DNA of 64,000 nucleotides from Butyricicoccus pullicaecorum DSM 23266 (GCF_900167005.1 NZ_FUXW01000002.1:1-64000); one strand, 5' to 3'. Positions 51,474 through 60,745 are shown, numbered from the stretch's first letter. The notes: a model not told the origin generated them from the sequence alone. A program made the numbers and translations.

Positions 51474-52472
51474 TTATAGCGTTCCACGGCGTTTTTTGGC
51501 ACGAATATCGTCTCCAAAGAAGCGTAATTGTTCAAACTCGCCGGTCAGACGGGAGGCGATGGCCGGGGAATAACGCTTTTCAAATTCCGTAGGCAGGAGA
51601 TTGGTGTTCACAATCATGGGACGGCGGCGCATGAGGCGGTCGGCGAGCAGGCCGTAGAGCGCAGAGACCGTGAACGCGGTCGCCATCTCGGTGCCCAGAT
51701 CGTCAATGATGAGCAGGTCACACTGTTCATACTTGCGCACGCGGCGAGCGGCCTCGGACGCATCCGCAGCGCCAAACTTTACACTCTCGTAGCTGCTGAA
51801 GATACGGATGGAAGTGTCGTATGCGACCGAGAAGCCGTGTTCGGATACGACTTTTGCGATACAGGAAGACAGGAAGGTCTTGCCCAGACCGGTCGAGCCG
51901 TAGAGCAGCAGATTGGGAGAATGTACTGAGAATCTGTCCGCATACGCACGGCAGATCGACAGATTATATTCCATATTCTCGCGTGCCGACATGCCCAGAC
52001 GGCCATCTGGCACATCGGAATAGTAGTCCAGACGGAAACGCTCGAAGTTCTGGTCTGTGATGGGGAGAATGGTGGATAACTCCTCGGTCAGACGGGCAGC
52101 ATAGCGCTTTTTGAGGCAATCACACGGCTCGGTACCGACATAGCCGCTGTCGCCGCAGGCTTCGCACAGCGGTGTCTCATCCAGGTAGTTTGCGCCGAAT
52201 CCATTCTGCTCAAGCAGCGCACGGCGCTGGGCTTGGAGTTCCAGATTGCGGGTCTTGAGCTGTTCGATGGCATCCGCCGGATCGTCTCCGGCAGCGAGCG
52301 CGGCGTGCAGGACGGCTGCTGCCGTGCCCGACAGTTCGCGGTCGATCTCGCGCACCCGGGGCAGACGGGCATAAACTTCTTCGCGGCGCTGCGCGAACAG
52401 TTCGGTGCGGGCGGTGTGTTCCCGTTCCATGTCCCGCAGGACGGAAGATAAAATCTCACGATTGTAGTGCAT
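51474..52472 (-). CDS. Helicase-loader ATPase, DnaC/DnaI family
   Basis: This 332-aa protein has an N-terminal part with a cysteine cluster CEACGDSGYVGTEPCDC near residue 108, a zinc-binding feature of DnaI-type loaders. An AAA+ domain follows with Walker A YGSTGLGKTFLSSCI near 192 and Walker B LLIIDDLGTE near 252. It loads the replicative helicase. It lies 3 nt after the DnaD gene, so the two loaders are co-translated. Confidence 0.92.
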   Translation of the reverse strand: MHYNREILSSVLRDMEREHTARTELFAQRREEVYARLPRVREIDRELSGTAAAVLHAALAAGDDPADAIEQLKTRNLELQAQRRALLEQNGFGANYLDETPLCEACGDSGYVGTEPCDCLKKRYAARLTEELSTILPITDQNFERFRLDYYSDVPDGRLGMSARENMEYNLSICRAYADRFSVHSPNLLLYGSTGLGKTFLSSCIAKVVSEHGFSVAYDTSIRIFSSYESVKFGAADASEAARRVRKYEQCDLLIIDDLGTEMATAFTVSALYGLLADRLMRRRPMIVNTNLLPTEFEKRYSPAIASRLTGEFEQLRFFGDDIRAKKRRGTL

Positions 52473-52475
52473 GGG

Positions 52476-53453
52476 TTATCCCTCCTCACGCGCAGCGCGG
52501 CGGCGCTTGACTTCTTCGAGCCATTCTTTTTCCCAGTCGGCCAGCTGTGCAGGCTGGGCAGATCCGGCAGCCGGGGCAGCGGCATTGCCGAACGGCGGCT
52601 CGGTGACCGGAGCGGTCGGTTGATTTTTGCGGATGGATTCCGGTTCCAGTGCGGTGATCTCAGCGACCGTGTGAACGCCCTTCTGATCCCAGGAGGACAG
52701 CATTTTACGCAGGTAGCTGGCCGAGAATTGACCGATGCCGCGCTTCATGCGCTGGATTGCAAGCTGCAACGTGTCGGGTGGGAATCCCTTTTCCAAACAA
52801 AGTGCGATGAGCGAGCGCTCTGCGGCAGTCGGCGCACGGCCAACCACGCCGAGTGTCTGAAAGAGTGCATCACGCAGCGGTTTTTCGGCTTCGACCTCGG
52901 ACAGATAGCGCTGTGCGTCGGCGGTGGTCAGGATTCCCTTGTCCGACCAGATGCAGGCTTCCCGCTCGATATCACGGCCCTTGATGGCACCCTTGTCGCG
53001 CCCCAGATAGCTCAAAAGCTCAATGATGACTTCTGCGGGCAGACCGATGTGATTGTATACTGTATATAAGGTACGCTGTAAGGCATCGGTCAGCGGACGG
53101 CCGAGTATGCTTTCGGCGGTGTCGCAGACGGCGCGGAAGCGGTGGTCGTCCGCACGGGCGGCACGCAGCTCGGATGCCGTGTAGCGCGGCGCAGGGGACG
53201 GCGTGATTTCGGTGGCAGTGGGCGACTGCGCGATGGCAAGATTGGTCAGGGTAAAGACCGCACGTTCAAAGCGTTCTTTGGACAGCCGCAAATCGCGCAT
53301 GGCCTGGGTCTCTTGAAAGCGATTGCCGTGCCGTATAATATAAAGATAGAGCAGCGCGGCGTCGCCGTCACCGCATTGGATGAGCTTGTCCGCGATCTCG
53401 CAGCGGATGACGCGGAACTCGCCCTCGGGCATCAAAAGGGATGCAAGGCTCAT
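52476..53453 (-). CDS. DnaD-domain replication initiation protein
   Basis: This 325-aa protein has an N-terminal winged-helix-like region (LLYLYIIRHGNRFQETQAMR near 34), a DnaD domain at about 110-180 (LGRPLTDALQRTLYTVYNH then GLPAEVIIELLSYLGRD) and a second C-terminal repeat near 215-285 (RAPTAAERSLIALCLEKGF). The two-domain layout resembles Bacillus DnaB/DnaD initiation proteins. ATG 53453 follows TGGAGG by 6 nt; the frame is open further upstream but without a start site. Confidence 0.9.
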   Translation of the reverse strand: MSLASLLMPEGEFRVIRCEIADKLIQCGDGDAALLYLYIIRHGNRFQETQAMRDLRLSKERFERAVFTLTNLAIAQSPTATEITPSPAPRYTASELRAARADDHRFRAVCDTAESILGRPLTDALQRTLYTVYNHIGLPAEVIIELLSYLGRDKGAIKGRDIEREACIWSDKGILTTADAQRYLSEVEAEKPLRDALFQTLGVVGRAPTAAERSLIALCLEKGFPPDTLQLAIQRMKRGIGQFSASYLRKMLSSWDQKGVHTVAEITALEPESIRKNQPTAPVTEPPFGNAAAPAAGSAQPAQLADWEKEWLEEVKRRRAAREEG

Positions 53454-53709
53454 GGAAACCTCCAAACAGGCAAAGTGAAAAAATGCCGCCTCGACAGGGC
53501 GGTCTGAAACGAGATTATTATATCGTGTTTTGTCGGAATGTGCAAGGGGCGGGGCAAGACCGCGCATGACCAATGCCTGTTTGTATTGCCAGTGTTGGGC
53601 ATATTGTGTTTCGGAATGTGAGACTTTGCGGGAGCAAAGCTGGAAGAAAGCAGATTCTTTGTCCAAAGGGCGTAGAACATCCAGAAAATTCCCTATAAAT
53701 TTTCTCAAT

Positions 53710-53739
53710 TTGACAGTGAAATCCCGGACATGATATAGT
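53710..53739 (+). promoter_or_regulatory. Promoter of the glmU-like-prs operon
   Basis: Consensus -35 TTGACA and -10 TATAGT with 18 nt spacing, about 70 nt before the start codon. Confidence 0.7.
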
Positions 53740-53808
53740 ATAATTATATCTGGATTGGTATGGGTGCCACTGGCGCACCCGAACACGGAAATTGAAAGGA
53801 CTAATTTC

Positions 53809-54960
53809 ATGAGCCAAATTACGACAATCCTGCGTGGTGCACAAAAAGCCTACGAGACCCCTGTGCTGTTTCAGAGCGCGGGCGCATGGGTGAAGAGTGC
53901 GCTGGCAGAAGCGGGATTTCGGGAAGGGGTCATTGAGACGGCAGGAGACAACGTCCTGCTGATCGGTGCACCCTGTCCGGAACTGACCGCAGCAGAGTAT
54001 CAGCGTCTGGTACAGAGCCATCTGGCCATCGGCGCAGATTTCACAGTGTTCGCCGCTCACATGCCGCCGCGCGATGCCGCCGACAGCATTACGCGCATTG
54101 CTCCGGATACTGTACCGGTCGTGTGCGCACGTACCGAAGCCCTTGCCGCCCTGCCGGACGGTGACCTGATCGCGGCTGTCAACCAGGCGATCAGTGCGGG
54201 TAAGTCGGTCGAGGTCGTTCTGGCCGAGCCGGTCGTGCCGGTTGTAGACGGCGTGAGCGCATTCGAGGCACAGAAGCGTCTGTGTGCGCGCATCAACATG
54301 CGTCACATTGCAGCAGGCGTACAGATTTTTGCACCCGACAGCGTGTACATTGCACCGGATGCAGTGATCGGCGCCGGAACGGTCATCCTGCCGGGAACCA
54401 TCATTCGTGCAGGCTGCGTCATCGGCAGCGACTGCAAGATCGGTCCGAACAGCCTGCTTGAGCATGCTAAGGTCGGTGACCGCACGTCTGTCAACTCTTC
54501 TCAGGTTTACGAGAGCACCATCGGCGCAGATGCCACGGTCGGCCCGTTTGCTTATGTGCGCCCGGGCTGCAATGTAGGCAACAAGACCCGTATCGGTGAC
54601 TTTGTTGAGCTGAAGAAGGCCGAGATCGGCAACGGCACCAAGGTTTCGCACCTGACTTATATCGGTGACGCAACCGTTGGTGAGCGTGTAAACTTTGGCT
54701 GCGGAACGGTTGTCGTCAATTATGACGGCTATCATAAATTCCATACTTATATCGGCGATGACTGCTTCATCGGCTGCAACACCAACCTTGTTTCTCCTGT
54801 TAAGCTCGGTGACCGTGTCTTCACGGCAGCGGGTACGACGGTGACCAAGGACGTGCCGGACGGCGCGCTGGCAGTTGCACGCGCACGTCAGACCACGCTT
54901 GAAGGCTGGAATGATAAGCGCCGCGCACGCATGGAAGCGGAAAAGGCTGATAAAAAATAA
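53809..54960 (+). CDS. GlmU-like protein: intact acetyltransferase half, degenerate uridylyltransferase half
   Basis: This 383-aa protein is shorter than GlmU (about 450). The C-terminal left-handed helix (about 180-365) is intact, with VSHLTYIGDATVGERVNFG near 285 (catalytic His), NYDGYHKF near 309 and AAGTTVTKDVP near 343, so it should acetylate glucosamine-1-phosphate. The linker RINMRHIAAGVQIFAPDS matches GlmU. The first about 155 residues lack the LAAGxGTRM nucleotide loop, the LPK lysine and QLGTGHA. Where GlmU has GDVPLL with the metal Asp, this has GAPCPEL. The uridylyltransferase activity is therefore probably lost. It precedes prs, the classical glmU position. Confidence 0.88.
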   Translation: MSQITTILRGAQKAYETPVLFQSAGAWVKSALAEAGFREGVIETAGDNVLLIGAPCPELTAAEYQRLVQSHLAIGADFTVFAAHMPPRDAADSITRIAPDTVPVVCARTEALAALPDGDLIAAVNQAISAGKSVEVVLAEPVVPVVDGVSAFEAQKRLCARINMRHIAAGVQIFAPDSVYIAPDAVIGAGTVILPGTIIRAGCVIGSDCKIGPNSLLEHAKVGDRTSVNSSQVYESTIGADATVGPFAYVRPGCNVGNKTRIGDFVELKKAEIGNGTKVSHLTYIGDATVGERVNFGCGTVVVNYDGYHKFHTYIGDDCFIGCNTNLVSPVKLGDRVFTAAGTTVTKDVPDGALAVARARQTTLEGWNDKRRARMEAEKADKK

Positions 54961-55012
54961 AAATGAATCTTAAAAATCAAAAAGAACAGTGTACGCAGGG
55001 GGTACAACACAA

Positions 55013-55972
55013 ATGATTTCTCACGGTAAAAACATCAAGATTTTCTGCGGTAACTCTCACCCGGCACTCGCAATGCAGATCGCATCTGCACTGGGCCTGC
55101 CGCTCGGCAAGGCAACCGTCAACACCTTCTCGGATGGTGAAATTTCGGTTTCCATCGGTGAGTCTGTCCGTGGTTCGGACGTTTTCCTGATTCAGTCTAC
55201 CTGTGAGCCGGTTAACAACAATCTGATGGAGCTGCTGATTATGATCGACGCATGCCGCCGTGCATCCGCTGGTCGAATCACCGCTGTTATGCCGTACTTT
55301 GGCTACGCACGTCAGGATCGTAAGAGCAAGGCACGTGATCCGATCTCTGCTAAGCTGATCGCTGACCTGCTGACCACCGCTGGTGCAGACCGTGTCCTGA
55401 CCATGGACCTGCACGCAACCCAGATTCAGGGCTTCTTCAACATCCCGGTTGATAACATGATGGGCGCATCGGTTCTCATCCCGCATATCGCTGGTACCTT
55501 TGGCCTCAACCGCGACGATCTCGTCATCGTTTCCCCTGACCTTGGCTCGGTCAACCGTGCACGTAAGTTTGCTGAGAAGCTGGATCTGCCGCTGGCAATC
55601 ATCGACAAGCGCCGTCCGAAGGCAAACGTTTCCGAGGTTATGAACATCATCGGCGACGTACGCGGCAAGAAGGTTATGCTGGTCGACGACCTGATCGATA
55701 CTGCTGGTACCCTGGTACATGCAGCAGAGGCACTGGTTGAGAAGGGCGGCGCAACCGAGATTCACGCTTGCGCAAGCCACGGTGTTCTGTCCGGCCCGGC
55801 AATCGAGCGCATCCAGAACAGCCCGATCAAGACTCTGACCCTGCTCGACACCATCGCACTGCCGCAGGAGAAGATGATCGACAAGATCCACGTGCTGCAG
55901 GTTGCACCGGTATTCACCGAGGCGATCGCACGTATCTACGAGGAAGTTTCTGTTTCCCCGTTGTTCGACTAA
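55013..55972 (+). CDS. prs: Ribose-phosphate pyrophosphokinase
   Basis: This 319-aa enzyme makes PRPP from ribose-5-phosphate and [21 protein letters not shown] near 38, [18 protein letters not shown] near 98 (ATP loop), [12 protein letters not shown] near 132, and the PRPP-binding [11 protein letters not shown] near 222 are all present. ATG 55013 follows a GCAGGGGG site; GTG 54989 is rejected because it precedes that site. Co-transcribed with the GlmU-like gene. Confidence 0.97.
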   Translation: MISHGKNIKIFCGNSHPALAMQIASALGLPLGKATVNTFSDGEISVSIGESVRGSDVFLIQSTCEPVNNNLMELLIMIDACRRASAGRITAVMPYFGYARQDRKSKARDPISAKLIADLLTTAGADRVLTMDLHATQIQGFFNIPVDNMMGASVLIPHIAGTFGLNRDDLVIVSPDLGSVNRARKFAEKLDLPLAIIDKRRPKANVSEVMNIIGDVRGKKVMLVDDLIDTAGTLVHAAEALVEKGGATEIHACASHGVLSGPAIERIQNSPIKTLTLLDTIALPQEKMIDKIHVLQVAPVFTEAIARIYEEVSVSPLFD

Positions 55973-56007
55973 TTGAAGAACCCGGCGCATATATGCGCTG
56001 CTTACCG

Positions 56008-56040
56008 AGAGAGCCTGGACACAACGCCCAGGCTCTTTTC
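56008..56040 (+). terminator. Terminator after prs
   Basis: The stem AGAGCCTGG / CCAGGCTCT with an ACACAACG-type loop is followed by TTTT. Confidence 0.8.
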
Positions 56041-56060
56041 ACAGCAAGAAAGGAAGCAAT

Positions 56061-56843
56061 ATGAATATTTTAGCGATTGGGGACGTGGTCTCCAAACCCG
56101 GCCTTGATACGCTCAGACGGCTGCTGCGCACGCTCAAAAAGCAGTACGCCATCGATTTCACCATCGTAAACGGCGAGAACGCTTCGGGCGTGGGCATCAC
56201 ACCCGATCAGGCAGATGATATTTTTGATGCCGGTGCCGATGTCATCACGCTGGGCAATCACGTTTACAATAAGCGCCAGATCATCCCGTATCTGGACGAC
56301 TGCTCGTACATCCTGCGTCCGGCCAATAACGCGCCCCAGCAGCCAGGACGTGGCTGGGGCATCTATGATTGCAAGGGCTACCGCCTGCTCATCATGAACC
56401 TGATCGGCCGGTGCGAGATGGCCTTCGGCCCGGACAATCCATTTTTGTGTGTCGACCGTATTCTGCGCGAGCAAAAGGGCAAGTATGACCTAGCCGTCTG
56501 TGAGATTCATGCAGGCGCAACCAGTGAAAAACTGGCGATGGGATTTTACCTAGACGGCCGATGCAGCGCGGTCTATGGCACCCATACCCATGTCCAAACG
56601 GCCGATGCAAGAGTCAATCCGAAGGGCACGGGCTATATCACCGATCTCGGCATGACCGGTCCCTTGTGGTCGGTGCTTGGCGTGGAACCTGAGCAGTCGA
56701 TTGCCATGTTCCGCGGTGACCTGACCGAGTATTTCCGTGCCGCAGGCGGTGAGACCGCCCTGATGGGTGCAGTCTTTGATATTGACCAGTCGACCGGCAA
56801 GTGCCGCAAGGTCACACCGTTGTTTGAACGCCTGGGAGGCTGA
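56061..56843 (+). CDS. ymdB: YmdB-family metallophosphoesterase (TIGR00282)
   Basis: This 260-aa cytosolic phosphodiesterase cleaves 2',3'-cyclic mononucleotides in Bacillus and affects biofilm/motility choice. Metal motifs: AIGDVVSKPG at 5-14, NGENASGVG near 38, LGNHVYNKRQI near 66, EIHAGATSEK near 150, and GTHTHVQTAD near 177. It overlaps no gene, but the ATPase gene starts 1 nt after its stop. Confidence 0.94.
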   Translation: MNILAIGDVVSKPGLDTLRRLLRTLKKQYAIDFTIVNGENASGVGITPDQADDIFDAGADVITLGNHVYNKRQIIPYLDDCSYILRPANNAPQQPGRGWGIYDCKGYRLLIMNLIGRCEMAFGPDNPFLCVDRILREQKGKYDLAVCEIHAGATSEKLAMGFYLDGRCSAVYGTHTHVQTADARVNPKGTGYITDLGMTGPLWSVLGVEPEQSIAMFRGDLTEYFRAAGGETALMGAVFDIDQSTGKCRKVTPLFERLGG

Positions 56844-56844
56844 C

Positions 56845-57597
56845 ATGGACGACCGCTATCTGCGTAAGATCGTGCTGGAAGATGCAATTGCGCATGATCG
56901 GACATACATCCGTGATTTGCCGGTCGTGCGCAGCCTGCGCGAGCGGGAGGGACTGGAATTGTGTGCGCCGGTGACTTTTCTTGTGGGCGAAAACGGGACG
57001 GGAAAATCCACCTTGCTGGAAGCGATTGCGGTTGCATGGGGATTTAACCCGGAAGGCGGCTCGCGCAACTTTACCTTTTCCACACGCGAGACACATGCCG
57101 GGCTGCATCGGTATATCCGTCTGGTACGCGGCGCTTATCGTGCAAGAGGTGGATTTTTCCTGCGAGCTGAGAGCTTTTACAATGTCGCAAGTGAGATTGA
57201 CCGTATACCCGACCTGTGTGAGGATGCTTACGGCGGGAGATCTCTGCATGAACAGTCGCATGGAGAGAGTTTTTTGGCTTTGCTGCAAAACCGCTTTCAC
57301 GGACATGGGTTTTACGTGCTGGACGAACCGGAAGCTGCGCTGTCTCCGTCTCGTCAGATGACCATGCTGTGTGTGCTGCGCGATTTGGTGCAGCAGGGTG
57401 CGCAGTTTCTCATCGCGACCCATTCACCGATTTTGACCGCATTTCCCGGTGCGCAGATCTATGAGCTGGACGAGAACGGAATGCATGAATGCGCATACCG
57501 AGATACCCAGAACTATCAGTTGACCCGACGGTTTTTGGAAAATCCAGAGCGCATGCTGACCTATCTGTTTGCAGAACCGCCTGAGAATATGGACTGA
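56845..57597 (+). CDS. Predicted AAA/ABC-type ATPase (single domain)
   Basis: This 250-aa cytosolic ATPase has Walker A VGENGTGKST near residue 47, a degenerate signature LHEQSHGESF near 133, Walker B FYVLDEPEAALSP near 152 and a THSP switch near 187. No transmembrane segment or partner permease is present. The family (AAA_21-like) has no single known function and includes toxin-like and repair-like members. It starts directly after ymdB, with GGGAGGCTGAC as ribosome-binding site overlapping that gene's end. Confidence 0.85.
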   Translation: MDDRYLRKIVLEDAIAHDRTYIRDLPVVRSLREREGLELCAPVTFLVGENGTGKSTLLEAIAVAWGFNPEGGSRNFTFSTRETHAGLHRYIRLVRGAYRARGGFFLRAESFYNVASEIDRIPDLCEDAYGGRSLHEQSHGESFLALLQNRFHGHGFYVLDEPEAALSPSRQMTMLCVLRDLVQQGAQFLIATHSPILTAFPGAQIYELDENGMHECAYRDTQNYQLTRRFLENPERMLTYLFAEPPENMD

Positions 57598-57614
57598 TAT
57601 CTTTCGCAGAACGT

Positions 57615-57643
57615 AAAAAAACCGCTCAAATGAGCGGTTTTTC
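57615..57643. terminator. Bidirectional terminator
   Basis: The stem AAACCGCTCA-AA-TGAGCGGTTT has flanking A and T runs between the ATPase gene and the convergent MATE gene. Confidence 0.9.
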
Positions 57644-57646
57644 TTT

Positions 57647-58957
57647 TTATCTGACGGGTTTGGTTGTCCGCATGCTGCGCCAGTAAAGCACAACACCACA
57701 GACTGTGACAAGCAGCTCGGTCACCGGGAAGGTCAGCCAGACACCGGTGAGTGCAAAGAGTGCAGACAGTGCGAATGCCATGGGAACGATGAGCACCAGA
57801 CCGCGCAGGAGCGAGATACAGTGCGCGGGCAGTGCACGGCCGATTGAGGTAAAGAAGAAAGAGAGTGCAATGTTGCAGCCTGCGACGGGAATTGCGAGGA
57901 AGTACAGACGCAAACCATCTTCGGCAATCGACTGAAGCGCAGCATCCTGCGCACTGTTGAATGCCGCAACGACCGGCGTGTCGCAGAAAATGAATAGGGC
58001 ATAGATGGCAACCGAAAGTGTGAGCACGGTGACAATGAGATAGCGCATCAGCTGGCGGATGTCCGACTGCGCGTTGCGCCCGTAAGCATGACTGAGCAGC
58101 GGCTGTACACCCTGTGCAATGCCGGTGAGCAGGGCGATGACCACGAGGGACAGATTGGCAACCACACCGTAAGCCGCAACACCGGTATTGCCGCACAGAC
58201 CGAGAATGATGAAGTTAAACACCAGAATGACAATGCCGGAGGACAGTTCGGTGACTAGAGAGGGCAGACCGAGTGCCAGCATGCGTCCGATGAGGGACGG
58301 GGTGACCGAACAGCGGCGCAGACCGAACCCTGCATGCTTGCGGTGGAAGGACAGTACAACCAGACTGATGCACGGTGCCAGACCGGTTGCCAGAACGGCG
58401 CCGAAAATACCCATCTGACAGGGGAAGATGAATACGTAGTCCAAAATAATGTTGGAAAAACTGCCTGCGAGCATGGCGGTCATGGACAGACGGGGAGAAC
58501 CGTCATTGCGCACAAAGCAGACCAGAATGTCGTTGAGCAGGAAGGCAGGCGAGAAGAGCAGAATGACGCGCAGATAGGTTGCGGTCATGGTGAGCACCTG
58601 CGCATCAGCACCGAGCAGAGATGCGAGCGGTGTGGGGAAGAATAAACCAGCCGAGACGAAAATGATTGCGAGTAGCACAGCGGGATAGACCGAACTGACA
58701 AACGCTGCCGACGCGCCGTCGTTGTCTCGTTGGCCGCGGCAGATCGAGTACCGGGTCGCACCGCCCATGCCGAGCATCAGACCGCAGCCGTGCACCAAAC
58801 TGTAAATCGGGATGGCGAGATTGAGCGCGGTCAGACCATCAGCACCCAGACCCTGGGCGATAAAAAAAGTGTCGGCCAGAATATAGCAGGAAAAGCCGAG
58901 CATGCCGAGTGCGTTGAGCGAAGCATACCGGGCGAATTCCCGGAACGCGTGTTTCAT
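57647..58957 (-). CDS. MATE-family efflux transporter (third copy)
   Basis: This 436-aa membrane protein has twelve predicted helices. Start region FREFARYASLNALGMLGFSC and YILADTFFIAQGLG match MATE helix 1; the second half starts near 225. The start codon follows AGGGGGTATTTTCA. A leader of about 105 nt containing an attenuator-like structure precedes it, unlike the other two MATE genes, so it is probably induced by a different signal. Confidence 0.9.
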   Translation of the reverse strand: MKHAFREFARYASLNALGMLGFSCYILADTFFIAQGLGADGLTALNLAIPIYSLVHGCGLMLGMGGATRYSICRGQRDNDGASAAFVSSVYPAVLLAIIFVSAGLFFPTPLASLLGADAQVLTMTATYLRVILLFSPAFLLNDILVCFVRNDGSPRLSMTAMLAGSFSNIILDYVFIFPCQMGIFGAVLATGLAPCISLVVLSFHRKHAGFGLRRCSVTPSLIGRMLALGLPSLVTELSSGIVILVFNFIILGLCGNTGVAAYGVVANLSLVVIALLTGIAQGVQPLLSHAYGRNAQSDIRQLMRYLIVTVLTLSVAIYALFIFCDTPVVAAFNSAQDAALQSIAEDGLRLYFLAIPVAGCNIALSFFFTSIGRALPAHCISLLRGLVLIVPMAFALSALFALTGVWLTFPVTELLVTVCGVVLYWRSMRTTKPVR

Positions 58958-58975
58958 TGAAAATACCCCCTAAAA

Positions 58976-59062
58976 CAAATAAAAACGCCGGCGTTCTGTA
59001 TCTTCAAAGGCCTACGATACAGAATCCAAGCGTTTGCAGTCCGCTATCCGGCGATAACGAAC
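58976..59062 (-). promoter_or_regulatory. Candidate transcription attenuator leader of the third MATE gene
   Basis: On the minus strand, the stem TTCTGTATC / GATACAGAA sits inside AAACGC / GCGTTT, which ends in GTTTTTATTTGTTTT and would terminate. An upstream CGCCGG (59048-59053) can instead pair with CCGGCG in the terminator's 3' arm (58986-58991). Two mutually exclusive folds in an untranslated leader before an exporter indicate a riboswitch or attenuator. It matches no riboswitch class I can identify. Confidence 0.5.
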
Positions 59063-59068
59063 GAGATA

Positions 59069-59097
59069 AGGATAACATGTGTGTACGGGAATGTCAA
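59069..59097 (-). promoter_or_regulatory. Promoter of the third MATE gene
   Basis: On the minus strand TTGACA and TATCCT are 17 nt apart, start near 59062. Confidence 0.75.
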
Positions 59098-59112
59098 GAC
59101 AGGAGAAAAAAG

Positions 59113-59144
59113 AAAACCGCTCCGAAAAACGGAGCGGTTTGTTT
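59113..59144 (-). terminator. Terminator of purA
   Basis: The stem AACCGCTCCG / CGGAGCGGTT is followed on the minus strand by TTCTTTTTTC, just after the purA stop at 59158. Confidence 0.88.
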
Positions 59145-59157
59145 GCATGTTTTACAA

Positions 59158-60432
59158 TCAGTCGATGGTGATGACCTGATCGCGCGCCGGGCCAACACCC
59201 AGCATGGTGACCTTACAGTCACAGATGCGCTCGAGCGCAGAGATATAATCCTTGACCGACTGGGGCAGTTCGTCGTAGGTGCGGCAAGCGGTGATGTCCT
59301 CGTCGAAGCCGTCGAACTCCTCGTAGATCGGGGTGCAGTGCTCGAGGTCGGCGAAGTTTGCCGGGAACTCGGTGATGCGCTGGCCGCCCAGATCGTAAGC
59401 GACACAGACCTTGAGCTTGGGCAGACCGCGCAGGGGGTCGATCTTGTTGATGACCATTTCGGTCAGACCGTTAACGCGAACGGCATAGCGTGCGATAACT
59501 GCATCGAACCAACCGGTACGACGTGCACGACCGGTAACTGTACCGAACTCGCCGCCGGCGTTGCGGATGTAGTCGCCGGTCTCGTCGAACAGTTCGGTCG
59601 GGAAGGGACCCTTGCCGACGCGGGTGGTGTAGCTCTTGAAGATACCCATGATATCGGTGATGGCAGAGGGGCCAACACCCGAACCGATGCAGCAGCCACC
59701 GGCAATCGGATGGGACGAAGTAACATAGGGATAGGTGCCCATGTCGAGGTCGAGCAGCGTACCCTGTGCACCCTCAAACAGAACGAACTTGCCGTCCTTG
59801 ATGGCCTCGTAGGTCAGAATGGAGGTGTCACGAACATGTGCGCGCAGACGCTCTGCATAGGTGCGGTACTCCTCGAGAACGGCCTCGATGTCGATGGGCT
59901 TACCGCCGTAAACACCGGTGATGACCTTGTTCTTGCGTGCGCAGGCTGCACGCATCACGTTTTCAAAACGGTTGGGATCGATGAAGTCGTGCATGCGCAC
60001 ACCGATGCGCTCAGCCTTGTCCATGTAGGTGGGGCCGATGCCCTTCTTGGTGGTACCGATATCGTCGCCGCCGCGAGCCTTTTCGGACAGGGCATCCAGT
60101 TCGAGGTGCCAGGGCAGGATACAGTGGCAGCGTGCGTCGATGAACAGCTTGTCCGCCTTGACGCCCTTTTCTGCCAGACCGTCGATCTCACGCAGGATGT
60201 TGCGCGGGTCTACGACGACGCCCGGGCCGATGATGTTGATGCAGTCGGGGTAGAGGATACCCGAGGGAATGAGCTGCAGTTTGTACTTTTCACCATCAAC
60301 AACGACCGTATGACCGGCGTTGTTGCCTCCCTGGCTGCGCACCACAAGATCGGCGTGTGCCGCAAAGATGTCGATGAATTTGCCTTTGCCTTCGTCGCCC
60401 CACTGAGCGCCTAAGATTACTTTGCCAGGCAT
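59158..60432 (-). CDS. purA: Adenylosuccinate synthetase
   Basis: This 424-aa enzyme joins IMP and aspartate in AMP synthesis. GAQWGDEGKGKFID at residues 8-21 contains the catalytic Asp and the P-loop-like lysine, GGNNAGHTVV is near 38, and the GTP/IMP loops DKAERIGVRMHD and VTGRARRTGWFD are present. ATG 60432 follows AAAGGGGC; the longer upstream frame crosses the promoter and is rejected. Confidence 0.97.
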   Translation of the reverse strand: MPGKVILGAQWGDEGKGKFIDIFAAHADLVVRSQGGNNAGHTVVVDGEKYKLQLIPSGILYPDCINIIGPGVVVDPRNILREIDGLAEKGVKADKLFIDARCHCILPWHLELDALSEKARGGDDIGTTKKGIGPTYMDKAERIGVRMHDFIDPNRFENVMRAACARKNKVITGVYGGKPIDIEAVLEEYRTYAERLRAHVRDTSILTYEAIKDGKFVLFEGAQGTLLDLDMGTYPYVTSSHPIAGGCCIGSGVGPSAITDIMGIFKSYTTRVGKGPFPTELFDETGDYIRNAGGEFGTVTGRARRTGWFDAVIARYAVRVNGLTEMVINKIDPLRGLPKLKVCVAYDLGGQRITEFPANFADLEHCTPIYEEFDGFDEDITACRTYDELPQSVKDYISALERICDCKVTMLGVGPARDQVITID

Positions 60433-60546
60433 AACTAGAAAGCCCCTTTCACAGATAGAAAAAATGAACAGGAAGGGAAGAAATCCCATCCTTTGGTATT
60501 GAATACAGGTTTTGCGATGCCGGAACGCATCCGGCATACATTCCAT

Positions 60547-60575
60547 ATTATAACGCAATCGGGTCCGCAGTACAA
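60547..60575 (-). promoter_or_regulatory. Promoter of purA
   Basis: On the minus strand TTGTAC and an exact TATAAT are 17 nt apart. The 108-nt leader starts with a hairpin ATGCCGGA / TCCGGCAT (60517-60537), not a known purine riboswitch. The rest of the 361-nt interval up to 60793 holds only the opposing desulfurase promoter. Confidence 0.75.
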
Positions 60576-60716
60576 TAGGACGGGTGTAAATTTTCGTATT
60601 TTGACAAAAAAACAGAGGAGGAAAGGGCGAAATAATGGTGAAAACCGTGTGATTCGAGGAGTTTCGTGCGGGAGCACGCAGTATGCAGAACGAGCGGGTG
60701 AAATCGACAGAAGGGC

Positions 60717-60745
60717 TTAAAAAAAGAGTCCGGCTATGGTATAAT
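60717..60745 (+). promoter_or_regulatory. Promoter of the cysteine desulfurase-thiI operon
   Basis: -35 TTAAAA and an extended -10 TGG-TATAAT with 17 nt spacing, about 48 nt before the ATG. Confidence 0.65.

Noticed and set aside
60433-60540. Purine riboswitch before purA
   Set aside because: The leader has a simple hairpin but none of the conserved purine-riboswitch core bases.
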